This document shows positions 19,189-28,300 of a DNA stretch of 64,000 nt, piece by piece. A program made the position numbers and the translations under genes. This DNA comes from Chitinophaga sp. (GTDB lineage Bacteria; Bacteroidota; Bacteroidia; Chitinophagales; Chitinophagaceae): positions 868,001-932,000 of the forward strand of contig NZ_JAGHZS010000001.1 in the NCBI RefSeq assembly GCF_017745275.1, written 5' to 3'. Under the pieces are notes generated by a model. That model was given only the letters and a program-made list of their open reading frames with translations, was not told the origin of the DNA and did not search any database. Position 1 is the stretch's first letter; each line of letters starts with the position of its first letter.

Positions 19189-19196
19189 TATCTTTG
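19189..19196 (+). promoter_or_regulatory. -7 promoter element of the HigB/HigA operon
   Basis: TATCTTTG fits TAnnTTTG exactly and lies 18 bp upstream of the HigB start. The -33 region at the expected spacing falls inside the second 20-bp operator repeat (TTTC rather than TTTG), so repressor binding would cover the promoter. Confidence 0.55.
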
Positions 19197-19213
19197 GATA
19201 GTAAACTCATGTC

Positions 19214-19507
19214 ATGGTGATCATTTCGAAAGCTGCAATCAATGAGTTTTCCTATTTACATCCAGATGCTGTTGACCCATTATTGCACTGGTACTATTAC
19301 AGTAAACTGGCCGAATGGTCAAAGTTCTCTGACGTAAAGGAAAGCTTTAATACTGTTGATTATATTGGTAACGACTTATATGTCTTCGATATCGGTGGAA
19401 ATAAATATCGACTAATTGCTAGAATTTTTTTTCGTGTCCGAACGGTTTATATACGATTTATAGGCACACATAAAGAGTATGATAAAATAAAGCCTGACTC
19501 CCTTTAA
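19214..19507 (+). CDS. higB: HigB-family toxin of a type II toxin-antitoxin system
   Basis: A 97-residue basic protein of the HigB_toxin family, which acts as a translation-dependent mRNA interferase related to RelE. Family hallmarks are the N-terminal block with HPDAVDPLLHWYYYSKLAEW, the central VFDIGGNKYRLIARIFF and the C-terminal RFIGTHKEYDKI. The toxin gene precedes the antitoxin, as is normal for HigBA. The region is more AT-rich than its surroundings, which suggests acquisition by transfer. Expression is probably repressed by the HigA product at the tandem palindromes just upstream. Confidence 0.92.
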   Translation: MVIISKAAINEFSYLHPDAVDPLLHWYYYSKLAEWSKFSDVKESFNTVDYIGNDLYVFDIGGNKYRLIARIFFRVRTVYIRFIGTHKEYDKIKPDSL

Positions 19508-19561
19508 AAGATAAGTGTAACCCTGCACATGGATATGTGTGCATACAGAAAAAAAATTATT

Positions 19562-19942
19562 ATGAAAAAGCTACTGCGCCCTTCCATTTCTTCTGAAAAA
19601 GAGTATACCACTGCAATGCAGCGTATACATACTTTAATGAAAAAAGGGGAGTCAAACCTAAATGCAACAGAGTTAAAAGAACTTCATCAGCTTTCCATAG
19701 CTGCTGAAAAGTTTGAAGATGCCCGTTATCCAATACCCAAGCCTACTACACTTGCAGGAATGATAGAATTGAAAATGTTTGAAATGAAACTCAAACAAAA
19801 GGAGATGGCCACTATGTTGGATATAGGAGAAGCAAAATTCTCTCAGATATTGAATGGCAAAAGAGATCCGGATGTAGATTTCCTGAAAAAGATTTATTAC
19901 AAATTAAAAATTGATGCCGAGTTTATTTTACAACATGTATAA
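19562..19942 (+). CDS. higA: HigA-family antitoxin with helix-turn-helix domain
   Basis: A 126-residue antitoxin from ATG 19562; an in-frame ATG at 19529 would add 11 residues and is less likely. The N-terminal half should wrap the toxin. The C-terminal half is an XRE-type helix-turn-helix (KQKEMATMLDIGEAKFSQIL, then NGKRDPDVDFLKKIYYKL). It neutralises HigB and probably binds the two 20-bp palindromes at 19143-19184 to repress the operon. A 54-bp gap separates it from the toxin gene and a GNAT gene follows by 14 bp. Confidence 0.92.
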   Translation: MKKLLRPSISSEKEYTTAMQRIHTLMKKGESNLNATELKELHQLSIAAEKFEDARYPIPKPTTLAGMIELKMFEMKLKQKEMATMLDIGEAKFSQILNGKRDPDVDFLKKIYYKLKIDAEFILQHV

Positions 19943-19956
19943 AGTATCACTCTATT

Positions 19957-20397
19957 ATGGAAATCCTCATCAAAAAAGCCACCGAACAAGATTTTCCACA
20001 AGTCTATGCCCTCATTAAAGAATTCGCCATCTTTATTAAAACACCGGAAAAAGTGGCCATTACTTTGCCACAGATGCTGAGTGACAAAGACTATTTCCAG
20101 TGCTTTGTAGCCATAGACGGTGAAAAAGTGATTGGCTTCGCTACCTGGTTCTTTGCTTATTATTCATGGTCGGGTAAATCAGTATACCTGGACGACCTAT
20201 ATGTGCAACCGGAATACCGCGGAAAAAATATCGGCACCCGTTTAATGGATGCCGTGATTGACATTGCACGGGAAGCCGGATGCAAAAAAGTAAGATGGCA
20301 GGTATCCAACTGGAATAAAGATGCCATTGCTTTTTATCAGCACCGTGGTGCACAAATTGATGAAGTGGAAATTAATTGCGATTTACCATTAGTGTGA
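19957..20397 (+). CDS. GNAT-family N-acetyltransferase
   Basis: A 146-residue acetyl-CoA-dependent acetyltransferase. The acetyl-CoA loop is the segment YVQPEYRGKNIGTRLMDAVI (about residues 84-103), followed by VRWQVSNWNKDAIAFYQHRG, where an Asn and a Tyr act in many GNATs. The C-terminal part resembles diamine or spermidine acetyltransferases, but the substrate is uncertain. It follows the HigBA pair by 14 bp and may be co-transcribed. Its stop is only a few bases from the convergent end of the flexirubin cluster, with no terminator between them. Confidence 0.88.
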   Translation: MEILIKKATEQDFPQVYALIKEFAIFIKTPEKVAITLPQMLSDKDYFQCFVAIDGEKVIGFATWFFAYYSWSGKSVYLDDLYVQPEYRGKNIGTRLMDAVIDIAREAGCKKVRWQVSNWNKDAIAFYQHRGAQIDEVEINCDLPLV

Positions 20398-20404
20398 TAG
20401 CTGG

Positions 20405-21697
20405 TTAATTCCTGTTATCCACGAATTTCACAGGTTTCCGGCTGTTTTCCGGGAACTGCATCCGCATAATATCCTGCTGGCTGGTGTATCTCACCTGCGG
20501 TATGACACGCAATTTTGCCTGCAGGTATGATTTTATCTTGCGGTCCATTTCCTCCGATTCTTCCTTCGGCCAGAGATGCAGCAAAATTTCGTCCGTGCCA
20601 AGTTCATTGGAGAATACTTCTACCACAAATTCTTTCACATCTTCCATATCATTCAACAAATCGAAGAGCGCCGGCGGATAGAGCGTAGTGCCTTTATACT
20701 TGATCATTTGTTTTTTACGACCAATTACGGGAGATAAACGAAGCGTATGCCTGCCGCAACTGCAGGTATCGTAATGATACTGGCAGATATCGCCGGTTTT
20801 ATAACGCAGCAGCGGCATCCCTTCTACACCTAATGTGGTGATGGTCACCTCTCCTTCTTCTCCGGGAGCTACCGGTTCATTGTTGTCGTTCAGCAACTCT
20901 ACATACAGCAACTCCGGGTGATGATGTCCGCCCTTACCGGCCGAACACTCTGTAAAGGCCGTCTGCATCTCCGTAGAGGCGTAGGTAGAATATAGTTTGA
21001 TGTTCCACTGTTCTGTAATTTTTTTACCCAGTACATTCAGTGAAAAGTCTGTATTACGGATGTTTTCACCAATACATACCGCTTTCTTTACAGATGTCTG
21101 GTTAATATCTATCTGGTGTTCTTTGGCGTAAGCAATCAGCTTTACAATGAAGGAAGGTACACCTACAATGGTAGTGGGTTTAATACGCTGTATGTTTTCC
21201 CATTGCATGCTTGGAACACCGGGACCAACACGCAATACGCCTGCACCCAGTTTACGGATACCGTTGTAATAAGCCATGCCCGCCATAAACTGCCGGTCCA
21301 GCGTGAGCATCAGTTGGTAAATATCACTGTCGGTGCCATCGGCGCAACAAAAGGAAATGTATTCGTTGTAACTTAAACGTTGCAGGTCTTTTTCTGTTAA
21401 CGGAATAATCACCGGCCGGCCCAAAGTGCCGGAGGTGGTGGTATACTCCGCTATTTTACTTTTATCTACACAAAGAAATTCCCAGTTATGTTCCTGCAGA
21501 TCTTCTTTGGTAACAGGCGGGATCAATGAAAATGCTTCCAGCGACTGAACCTTATCTGCGGCAATACCATGCTTTTTAAACCATGATTTATAGAATGGTG
21601 AAAATTCGCGCAGATACCCCAACAGGCGCATCACTTCCTTTTCCTGGTATGCCCTGATGGCTGTTTTAGGCTGTAGTTCAATATCCGGGATGAACAT
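20405..21697 (-). CDS. PaaK-like adenylate-forming enzyme of the flexirubin cluster
   Basis: A 430-residue member of the phenylacetate-CoA ligase (PaaK) branch of AMP-forming ligases. The nucleotide-binding loop is TTSGTLGRPVIIPLT, the acid motif YASTEM is near the middle, the GMPLLRYKTGD segment marks the adenylation core, and a small C-terminal domain carries GRKKQMIKYKG. A Cys pair (CSCGR) before it is typical of this branch. In this setting it most likely activates coumarate or the finished polyene acid for transfer to CoA or an ACP. It is the last gene of the operon. No phenylacetate catabolic genes are near. Confidence 0.88.
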   Translation of the reverse strand: MFIPDIELQPKTAIRAYQEKEVMRLLGYLREFSPFYKSWFKKHGIAADKVQSLEAFSLIPPVTKEDLQEHNWEFLCVDKSKIAEYTTTSGTLGRPVIIPLTEKDLQRLSYNEYISFCCADGTDSDIYQLMLTLDRQFMAGMAYYNGIRKLGAGVLRVGPGVPSMQWENIQRIKPTTIVGVPSFIVKLIAYAKEHQIDINQTSVKKAVCIGENIRNTDFSLNVLGKKITEQWNIKLYSTYASTEMQTAFTECSAGKGGHHHPELLYVELLNDNNEPVAPGEEGEVTITTLGVEGMPLLRYKTGDICQYHYDTCSCGRHTLRLSPVIGRKKQMIKYKGTTLYPPALFDLLNDMEDVKEFVVEVFSNELGTDEILLHLWPKEESEEMDRKIKSYLQAKLRVIPQVRYTSQQDIMRMQFPENSRKPVKFVDNRN

Positions 21698-21714
21698 ATT
21701 TTGAGAATTACGAA

Positions 21715-21811
21715 TTACGAATTACGGATTGAGAATTATGACTTACAAATTAGAAATACAAATGTGATAATACCCACAAATCCATAATTCGTAATTTGTA
21801 ATTCGTAATTC
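21715..21811. repeat. Inverted heptad array A (GAATTAC family)
   Basis: The whole gap between the holo-ACP synthase and PaaK-like genes is filled by degenerate 7-bp repeats. The left arm reads GAATTAC three times and then decays; the right arm (about 21785-21811) carries the same heptads inverted (CGTAATT). The outer 14 bp pair perfectly. The repeat begins immediately after the TAG stop of the acpS gene. It would form a long hairpin in RNA. Confidence 0.85.
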
Positions 21812-22188
21812 TACCCTTGTAGTATCACCATGGCAACGGCTGCACTTTTTTCATGGGATAAAGACACCCATATTTTTTTGATGCCCATGGAGGCATACCT
21901 GTCTGCGCCATTGCCTATTAAAAAAATTTCTGGCTTTCCTGCTGCATCATTGCGTACTTCAATTTCATCGAAATTGATGCCGCCATTTCCCCAGCCGGTG
22001 CCAAAAGCCTTTAGCACTGCTTCTTTGGCGGCAAAGCGGGCAGCATAACTTTCCGCAGGATTGGCCTGCTGCTCACAATAACTGATTTCAAAAGGAGTGA
22101 ACACCAGGTTACGGAATCCATCTCCTTTCGCCAGCTTAGCCGCTATGCGAGGCACTTCCACGATGTCTGTTCCGATGCCGATGATCAT
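21811..22188 (-). CDS. acpS: Holo-[acyl-carrier-protein] synthase
   Basis: A 125-residue AcpS-type phosphopantetheinyl transferase, which moves phosphopantetheine from CoA to the conserved serine of an ACP. The N-terminal Mg-binding motif GIGTDIVEVPRI is intact, as are RFAAKEAVLKAFGTG in the middle and VSLSHEKSAAVAMV near the end. Its place in the flexirubin operon suggests it charges the two cluster ACPs (35186 and 42179), though it could also serve primary metabolism if it is the only copy. It overlaps the upstream C45-type gene by one base. Confidence 0.95.
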   Translation of the reverse strand: MIIGIGTDIVEVPRIAAKLAKGDGFRNLVFTPFEISYCEQQANPAESYAARFAAKEAVLKAFGTGWGNGGINFDEIEVRNDAAGKPEIFLIGNGADRYASMGIKKIWVSLSHEKSAAVAMVILQG

Positions 22189-23873
22189 TAGCTTTTCAAT
22201 TTATTATTACAAAGTACCAGTTGCTTACGAATATGATCTTCTTCTCCTTTGGTAGCAATTACCTTGGTGAGCGCTGTTTCATAATATTTCTTCGCCGCAA
22301 CATATGCTTTGCGTTTGTATTCATAATCGCCCGCCAGCACGTAGGTATGGTAATACTGCGGATTAGCGGCTACCAACGCGTTGATATCTACCGTTTGTCC
22401 TTCGTGGATCTGATCCCTCAGCTTACGATACGTATTAAATGCAAGATAATCTTTTGACAGCAGGAAGCTATCGGCAGGAATATTCAATGCACTATCATAT
22501 ACTTCATGATCAGTGGTAAGACCGTGCATGCTGAAAATTTTGTTGAGATCGTAGGCCACATACTGACCGAGTTGCCACGGTGCTGTAGACACCCATACCA
22601 GGCCCTTCTTCGGCTCAAATACAATGGAGTGATGTGCAATCAGCTGATTGATGGCCTTCTCATTGCCCATACCAATATCCGCATTGTGCAAACCACCTCT
22701 GTCCCGCAGGATCCGTACTGTTTTTTCAACTGTATTCGGTCCCTCTTGTTTCATCAGCTCGGTGAGTCGTTGGTAACGATATTCAGAAGCACTTTCTTTG
22801 ATCTGCAGTTTGTTGGAAGCCAGGCTACCCAATGAATCGCCCTGGAAATGATTGGTGCAGGTGATAAAATTTTTGCCGGAGGTATACATGTCCATACCTT
22901 CCGGCGTTTTTTCAATGAGCACTGCTTTATTATCTTCCGCAGAGCCTATCAGGAAAGACTCTGACACAAACATCTTCCGCTTCTTCGCGATGTCCCAGGC
23001 TTCCTGGATATTTTTTGCATACTGTAAAATTTCGCGGGCTACCAGCGATACAGGCGTAGCTGCACCAGTAGGCACAGAGGTTTTAGCTGCATTGATGGTT
23101 ACCGTCAGGCCTTTATCATTCATACCAGATACAACGCCGGTAAATGCTCCCCAGGTCACAAACATAAATTTGTGGCCTTTCTCCGGGCGATAGAATACCA
23201 CTATTTTGTCGGCGGCAAACGCATCTCCCATATAAAAATCAAAATTACGGCCTATGATCAGGTTACTGTCGGCCGACTGATCATTCCAGGTGCCAAACGA
23301 CGTACAACCCACCAGCATCATACCTTGCAGCGCATGACCAATATCGTGTGCCGCGTGGTAATTCATTAAGCGCGCGTAGTTAGTGCCTATATAATCGTAA
23401 TTCGGAGAAGCAGAAAATGATTCTCCATAGATTTCTTCCTTAAACTCGGCTGGTACATGATCCGCCAAATCACGGTTAAACCAGCCAATAAAATATTTGA
23501 GGAAATGCAGGTAAAAAGTAGAAGGCACCATTTTACTGAACTGTGCCACAAACACATCCTCCTGCCGGCGTATCAGCTCACCGGAGAGCTTTCCGTTAAT
23601 CACTCCTCTTTCGAAAGGTGCACCTTCCACATACATTTCGTACAACCCGCTGTTACTTTTGCGGAACCAGTTGTTACCTAATGTATAAGCGGTGCTGTCG
23701 AGCTGCGTACGTTGCAATTGCAAGGCGCGCTGATCGGCAATCACCGGTGGCTTCATTTTGCTCACCTGTACCAGGTAAATAGCCAGCCCGATAAAGAGCA
23801 GTAAGAAGATGCCAACAATATATAAGAGTACGCGTCCAAGTTTTCTCCAGCCGCTTCGTTTCTTTGTTTTCAC
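22188..23873 (-). CDS. C45-family (acyl-CoA:6-APA acyltransferase-like) protein, membrane anchored
   Basis: A 561-residue Ntn-hydrolase-fold protein of the peptidase C45 / penicillin acyltransferase-like group. A membrane anchor lies at about residues 13-36, and the catalytic cysteine is Cys190 in LVGCTSFGTWN. A GRNFDFYMG motif follows, as in conjugated bile acid hydrolases and C45 enzymes. Whether it self-cleaves before Cys190 cannot be seen. Family chemistry is amide or ester bond formation or cleavage by acyl transfer, so it is a candidate for acyl transfer between the polyene acid and an acceptor. Its C-terminus has TPR-like helical sequence. Confidence 0.8.
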   Translation of the reverse strand: MKTKKRSGWRKLGRVLLYIVGIFLLLFIGLAIYLVQVSKMKPPVIADQRALQLQRTQLDSTAYTLGNNWFRKSNSGLYEMYVEGAPFERGVINGKLSGELIRRQEDVFVAQFSKMVPSTFYLHFLKYFIGWFNRDLADHVPAEFKEEIYGESFSASPNYDYIGTNYARLMNYHAAHDIGHALQGMMLVGCTSFGTWNDQSADSNLIIGRNFDFYMGDAFAADKIVVFYRPEKGHKFMFVTWGAFTGVVSGMNDKGLTVTINAAKTSVPTGAATPVSLVAREILQYAKNIQEAWDIAKKRKMFVSESFLIGSAEDNKAVLIEKTPEGMDMYTSGKNFITCTNHFQGDSLGSLASNKLQIKESASEYRYQRLTELMKQEGPNTVEKTVRILRDRGGLHNADIGMGNEKAINQLIAHHSIVFEPKKGLVWVSTAPWQLGQYVAYDLNKIFSMHGLTTDHEVYDSALNIPADSFLLSKDYLAFNTYRKLRDQIHEGQTVDINALVAANPQYYHTYVLAGDYEYKRKAYVAAKKYYETALTKVIATKGEEDHIRKQLVLCNNKLKS

Positions 23874-23875
23874 TG

Positions 23876-25393
23876 TTATGAATGTATTGACTGATTAATT
23901 TCATCTACCAGGAAGTCCATCCCCAGCAATTCCGCCGAGGTGATAACGCTGCTGATAGTTACCCCTAAAATTCCGTGCAAGTTCAGGTTTTGACCGGTAA
24001 GATACAAATTGGATAGCTTGGTACGGGCCGAAACCATGGTCCGTAGCGGATCTGCACAATCTTTTGCGATGCCGTACATGCTGCCGTCGCTGGTACCGAT
24101 GTAATCGCGGTAAGACAACGGGGTAGCTACGTAATACGACTGCACGCATTGGCGGAATCCAGGAAATTGCTTTTCCACACAATCTATCAACTGGTTGGCT
24201 TTGAGGTCCTTAAAGGCCTCATAGTCCGCGCCCCGGCTACCTGGTGTTAATACCGTATTGAAGGTATGTTGCCAGGGAGCCATTTCTTCATAACGCATAT
24301 AGGTCATCACCGACAGGCAATCCGCATACGTTTCATGCCGCGAACTGGCAGATACGTACATGGCGTACGTTTGCGGCCAGGCATCGGCTTGATAGTCAAT
24401 ACCAGCCCAGGCATTATCGGTAGCATGATAGTAATGATTATAATTCAGGTATTTGAAGGTGCCCGGCTTCAACACTACATTCAGCACAAAGGCGCCCACA
24501 GAGTTTTCCAGGGTTTGTACCCGGTTGCGGTAGGCGCTACGCAGCGCATCACTATGAGTAATGGCCATGGTTTGCGCGGGATGCAGGTTGGAAATGTAAT
24601 GAGTAGCCTGTGCAATGGACCCATCCTGTAATACAATATGGTCCACTTTATCACCTATGCCCTGGATAGCGGTAACCGCCATATTGCGGATAATATCGCC
24701 ACCATGTTCGCGGATTTGCCGGCACAGCAGTTTACCGATCTGTGAGCCGCCGTCCACACACTTCCAGGAGCTTTTCATATAGCTGTTTAACACCAACGCA
24801 TGTACGTAGAAAGGTGTTTTTTCGGCCACACCGGCGTATAACAGGTTATTGCCAGCCAGCACCTGTTGCAGTTTTTCGTTAGTCGTGATGCTGCGCAGAT
24901 AATCAGCCGTATTGAGGTGCAATACGCTGCGTTTCTCCTCATAGTCGCCGGTACGTAAGTTATAAAGCGGAAACTTGCTGCATACTTCGGTGATCTTATC
25001 ACAATAAGCACGTAATGCAGCCTCTTCTCCCGGAAAATCTTCCAACAGGGTCTGGATAAAGTTCTCCTCTCCCTGTGCCAGGCGATATACTTTATCATCG
25101 CCGGCGAAGCTGATATGATCGAAACCGTTCATATCCATGCGTTTCAGCCTGAGCTTATCGTAGATGCCGAGGTATTGAAATACTTTATATAAATTTTCTC
25201 CCGGTGCCAGGCCGCCGATATAGTGCACACCTGAATCGAAGATGACTTTTTCCCGTGAATAAGTCTGTAAACAACCGCCGGTTTGCCGGTTTTTTTCGTA
25301 AATGCCTACACGATACCCGTTGCGGCTGAGAATAGCGCCACATACAAGGCCGCCGAGGCCACTGCCTATAATGATGACATCATAGTTGTGCAT
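23876..25393 (-). CDS. Phytoene-desaturase-like FAD-dependent oxidoreductase
   Basis: A 505-residue flavoprotein of the phytoene desaturase / all-trans-retinol saturase group. The Rossmann FAD site is at the N-terminus (DVIIIGSGLGGLVCGAILSR, then GIYEKNRQTGGCLQ). The C-terminal FAD-contacting segment includes LYLTGQNLNLHGILGV. No carotenoid genes such as phytoene synthase are in the window, so a role on the polyene or aromatic head of the pigment is more likely than carotenoid synthesis. It overlaps the MMPL fusion gene by 14 bp and precedes the C45-type gene by 2 bp. Confidence 0.85.
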   Translation of the reverse strand: MHNYDVIIIGSGLGGLVCGAILSRNGYRVGIYEKNRQTGGCLQTYSREKVIFDSGVHYIGGLAPGENLYKVFQYLGIYDKLRLKRMDMNGFDHISFAGDDKVYRLAQGEENFIQTLLEDFPGEEAALRAYCDKITEVCSKFPLYNLRTGDYEEKRSVLHLNTADYLRSITTNEKLQQVLAGNNLLYAGVAEKTPFYVHALVLNSYMKSSWKCVDGGSQIGKLLCRQIREHGGDIIRNMAVTAIQGIGDKVDHIVLQDGSIAQATHYISNLHPAQTMAITHSDALRSAYRNRVQTLENSVGAFVLNVVLKPGTFKYLNYNHYYHATDNAWAGIDYQADAWPQTYAMYVSASSRHETYADCLSVMTYMRYEEMAPWQHTFNTVLTPGSRGADYEAFKDLKANQLIDCVEKQFPGFRQCVQSYYVATPLSYRDYIGTSDGSMYGIAKDCADPLRTMVSARTKLSNLYLTGQNLNLHGILGVTISSVITSAELLGMDFLVDEINQSIHS

Positions 25394-28300
25394 AGTTTTC
25401 CTGGGGAAGTTTTTTTATAACAAATATTACATTGGATGTGTACCGGGTATTGTCTATTTCCTCCGCTACCGCACCATATTTGTTAACCAGGCTACGCACA
25501 TGTGCAGCTGAGAAAAACGACAATTGCTTATTCTTCGTTTTATTAAACCCAATTACCTTTGTAGACATAAACTCTGTAAACTTAGTCCCATCGTGTCTCT
25601 TAGACAGATCACTATCTCCATCGCGTACAATAATCACTCCGCCTGGCATCAGTTTATGAATACATTGCTGCAGCAATGTTTCCTGTTCTTCCGTCGACAA
25701 ATAGTGCAGCATATCACTCAAAATGAAGGCATCATATAGTTCAAAAGGGGTGTCTGCAATATCACCATGTATGAATTGCAACTGCTCCGGTTTGTTATAG
25801 CAGTAACCAGCAGTGGTTATTTTATCTTCGTCATAATCGATTCCGGTGATCTGTCTGCCAGGCGCCGCCCAGGTGAGCATATAGTCCATAAAGCCGTATC
25901 CACAGCCGATGTCCAGTATACGCCCTTCTTTTGGCAACAGTTGATGAAATAACTCATAACTGCCTTCCATCCGTGTTTTGATACGCATGTACCACTCCAG
26001 CACCGGGCCTTTATAAATGAAGTTATACTTCAACTGCTCCTGGAAATACCTGGGTACTTCTGTTTCCGCGCGTAATAGCTCATACTGCTGCTTAAAGTAG
26101 CGGCTGATAGATTTCGTACGTGCACTGTAGTTATCCCCCCAGGAAGCATCACCTGGTGTAATACGTGGCAGGTATTTCACCGTTACAGTCCCATCTTTCA
26201 ACAGGAAGTCGCCTTTACTCATCGTATAGGCGGTACCGTGAATAACCAGTGGTAATATATCCAGTCCAAGTTGCTCTGCAATATAGAAGGCACCTTTATG
26301 AAAACGCTTGATAGCAGGGTCCGGAGAACGGGTGCCTTCCGGGTATACTACAATCGAATAGCCTTGCTTCACACGTTCTCTTAATTTCTCAATTGCTCCT
26401 TCTGCCCCTTCTGCCACCGGGTAGTAATCCGCCAGGCGCACCACTGCGCCGAAAACCGGCGACCGCCATACCCATTGGTTAGTGAGTAAAATCACCTTCG
26501 GATGCAGCATGGTAGAAACAAGGATATCCAGGAAAGACTGATGATTACTGATAATCACTGCCGGCTTTGCCAGTTTTTCGTTGGTGGGGTTGATGATGCG
26601 CTTCTTCACATTCCCCATAATATACAATACACTATGGGTATAGGCAGAAAGAATGCGATGATATAACACCTTGCCTTTTTCTTTGTTAAAAGGATTCAAA
26701 CGAATCAGCAGCGTACCGATGACCGTTAACAGTAAACAGCCAATAGTAAAGTAAGTAAACGAAAATACCGAGAGCGTCCAGCCTTTAAACGTCCATGGGG
26801 CATAGCCTTTACGCACGCGATTGGTGATCAGCCAGTTAAAGAGGAATGGAATCACTACCTGCGAAATCAATACCACCGTGCCTATGCCTATAATAGAGAT
26901 CAAGGCAATGGATTTCAGCGAAGGATGCTGTGCAAATATCAGTACGCCCAATCCCAGCATAGTGGTAATGGCCGACAGGAAAATAGACGACTTGAAGGAA
27001 GAAAGGGTTTTCTTGCCGGTTTTATATTCCTGCAACAGCCCGTCCATCATAAAAATGCTGTAGTCATCTCCCAAACCAAAAATAAAAGTGGAAAGGATAA
27101 TGTTTACGATGTTAAACTTAATGCCAAACAGTCCCATGATACCCAGTATCCAGATCCAGCTGATGGCCATCGGGATAAAGGTGATCAGCGCCAGTTCAAT
27201 ACGGCCGTACGACAATAACAGGGCTGTAAATACGAGCAGGGAAGTCATCCAGGCGATGCTGTTGAATTCGTCTTTAATCACTTCCACCAGCCGGTTAGCA
27301 GCGTATTGTTTATCCAGCACCGTAGTACCGGGCAAATTTTCCAGTGCATTGTATACGGCCTGTTTATGCGCCGGATCTACCTTTAACAGGGTTACCAGGG
27401 AAGTAGTATTATTTTTTTGAATGATAAAGTCGCCGAGATTTCCGCTGCGCAATATTTTCAGCGCATCAGGCGATAAAGGCTGATAAGCGGTATTCAGCAT
27501 ATTTTCGAAAGGATTAAAGGCGGCATTGCTGAAGCCAAGCCCGGTTCCTTCGTTACGCAGGTATTGCAGCAGTTGTTGCTTTTTTTCTGCGGTCCAGTAT
27601 TTATTCCAGCGGTCAATCCGTGCCTGCTGCTCTTTATTGGATAACAGTAACGCCTGTACGCCGGCATATTTTTTCACAATACCTTTTGCCTGTAAATCTG
27701 CTATTACCGGCATCAGTTGCTCCCCTCTTTCCAGCGCCCCTTCCAGGTTTTGCCCATCAGATACCACATACACAGATTGGGCGATATAGGAATTAACTGC
27801 ATTCAGCCGGGCTTCCGCTGCTTTCAACTGCGGGGTCATATAGTTCATCCGCATCATATCGCTTTCAAAGGATACGTTGCGGGCGGTATAAAAGAATACG
27901 ATAGTGAGGATAAAAATGCCGCCTACCAGGTATTTATTTTTCTCTGGCCGGTAATCGGATAACTTGTCGAGCCAGTTTTCTTTATGCGTATATACTTTAC
28001 GTGGTTTGTGCCCGATAACGATCCAATGAGGCAGAAATACCAGGGAAAACAGGGCAGCACCTACCAGGCTCAGGGCAGCAAACAAGCCCACATCCTTAAG
28101 CATGGGAGAATGCACAAACTGCAGGCAGAGGAAACCTCCTACTGTAGTAAAGCTACCGAGTGTCATAGGCATGGCCAGATCGTTAATCACTTCGCGGATA
28201 TCTTCTGAATGGCGGAAGTGATTAAACACGTGCAGCGAGTAATTCACGGCAATACCTAATACCACCGCACCTGCACCCATGGCCATTACAGAGATATGTC

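Noticed and set aside
20405..21697. Phenylacetate-CoA ligase of phenylacetate catabolism
   Set aside because: No paa genes in the window; the gene is fully embedded in the pigment operon.
23876..25393. Carotenoid phytoene desaturase
   Set aside because: No phytoene synthase, lycopene cyclase or prenyl transferase gene is present; context is aryl-polyene synthesis.
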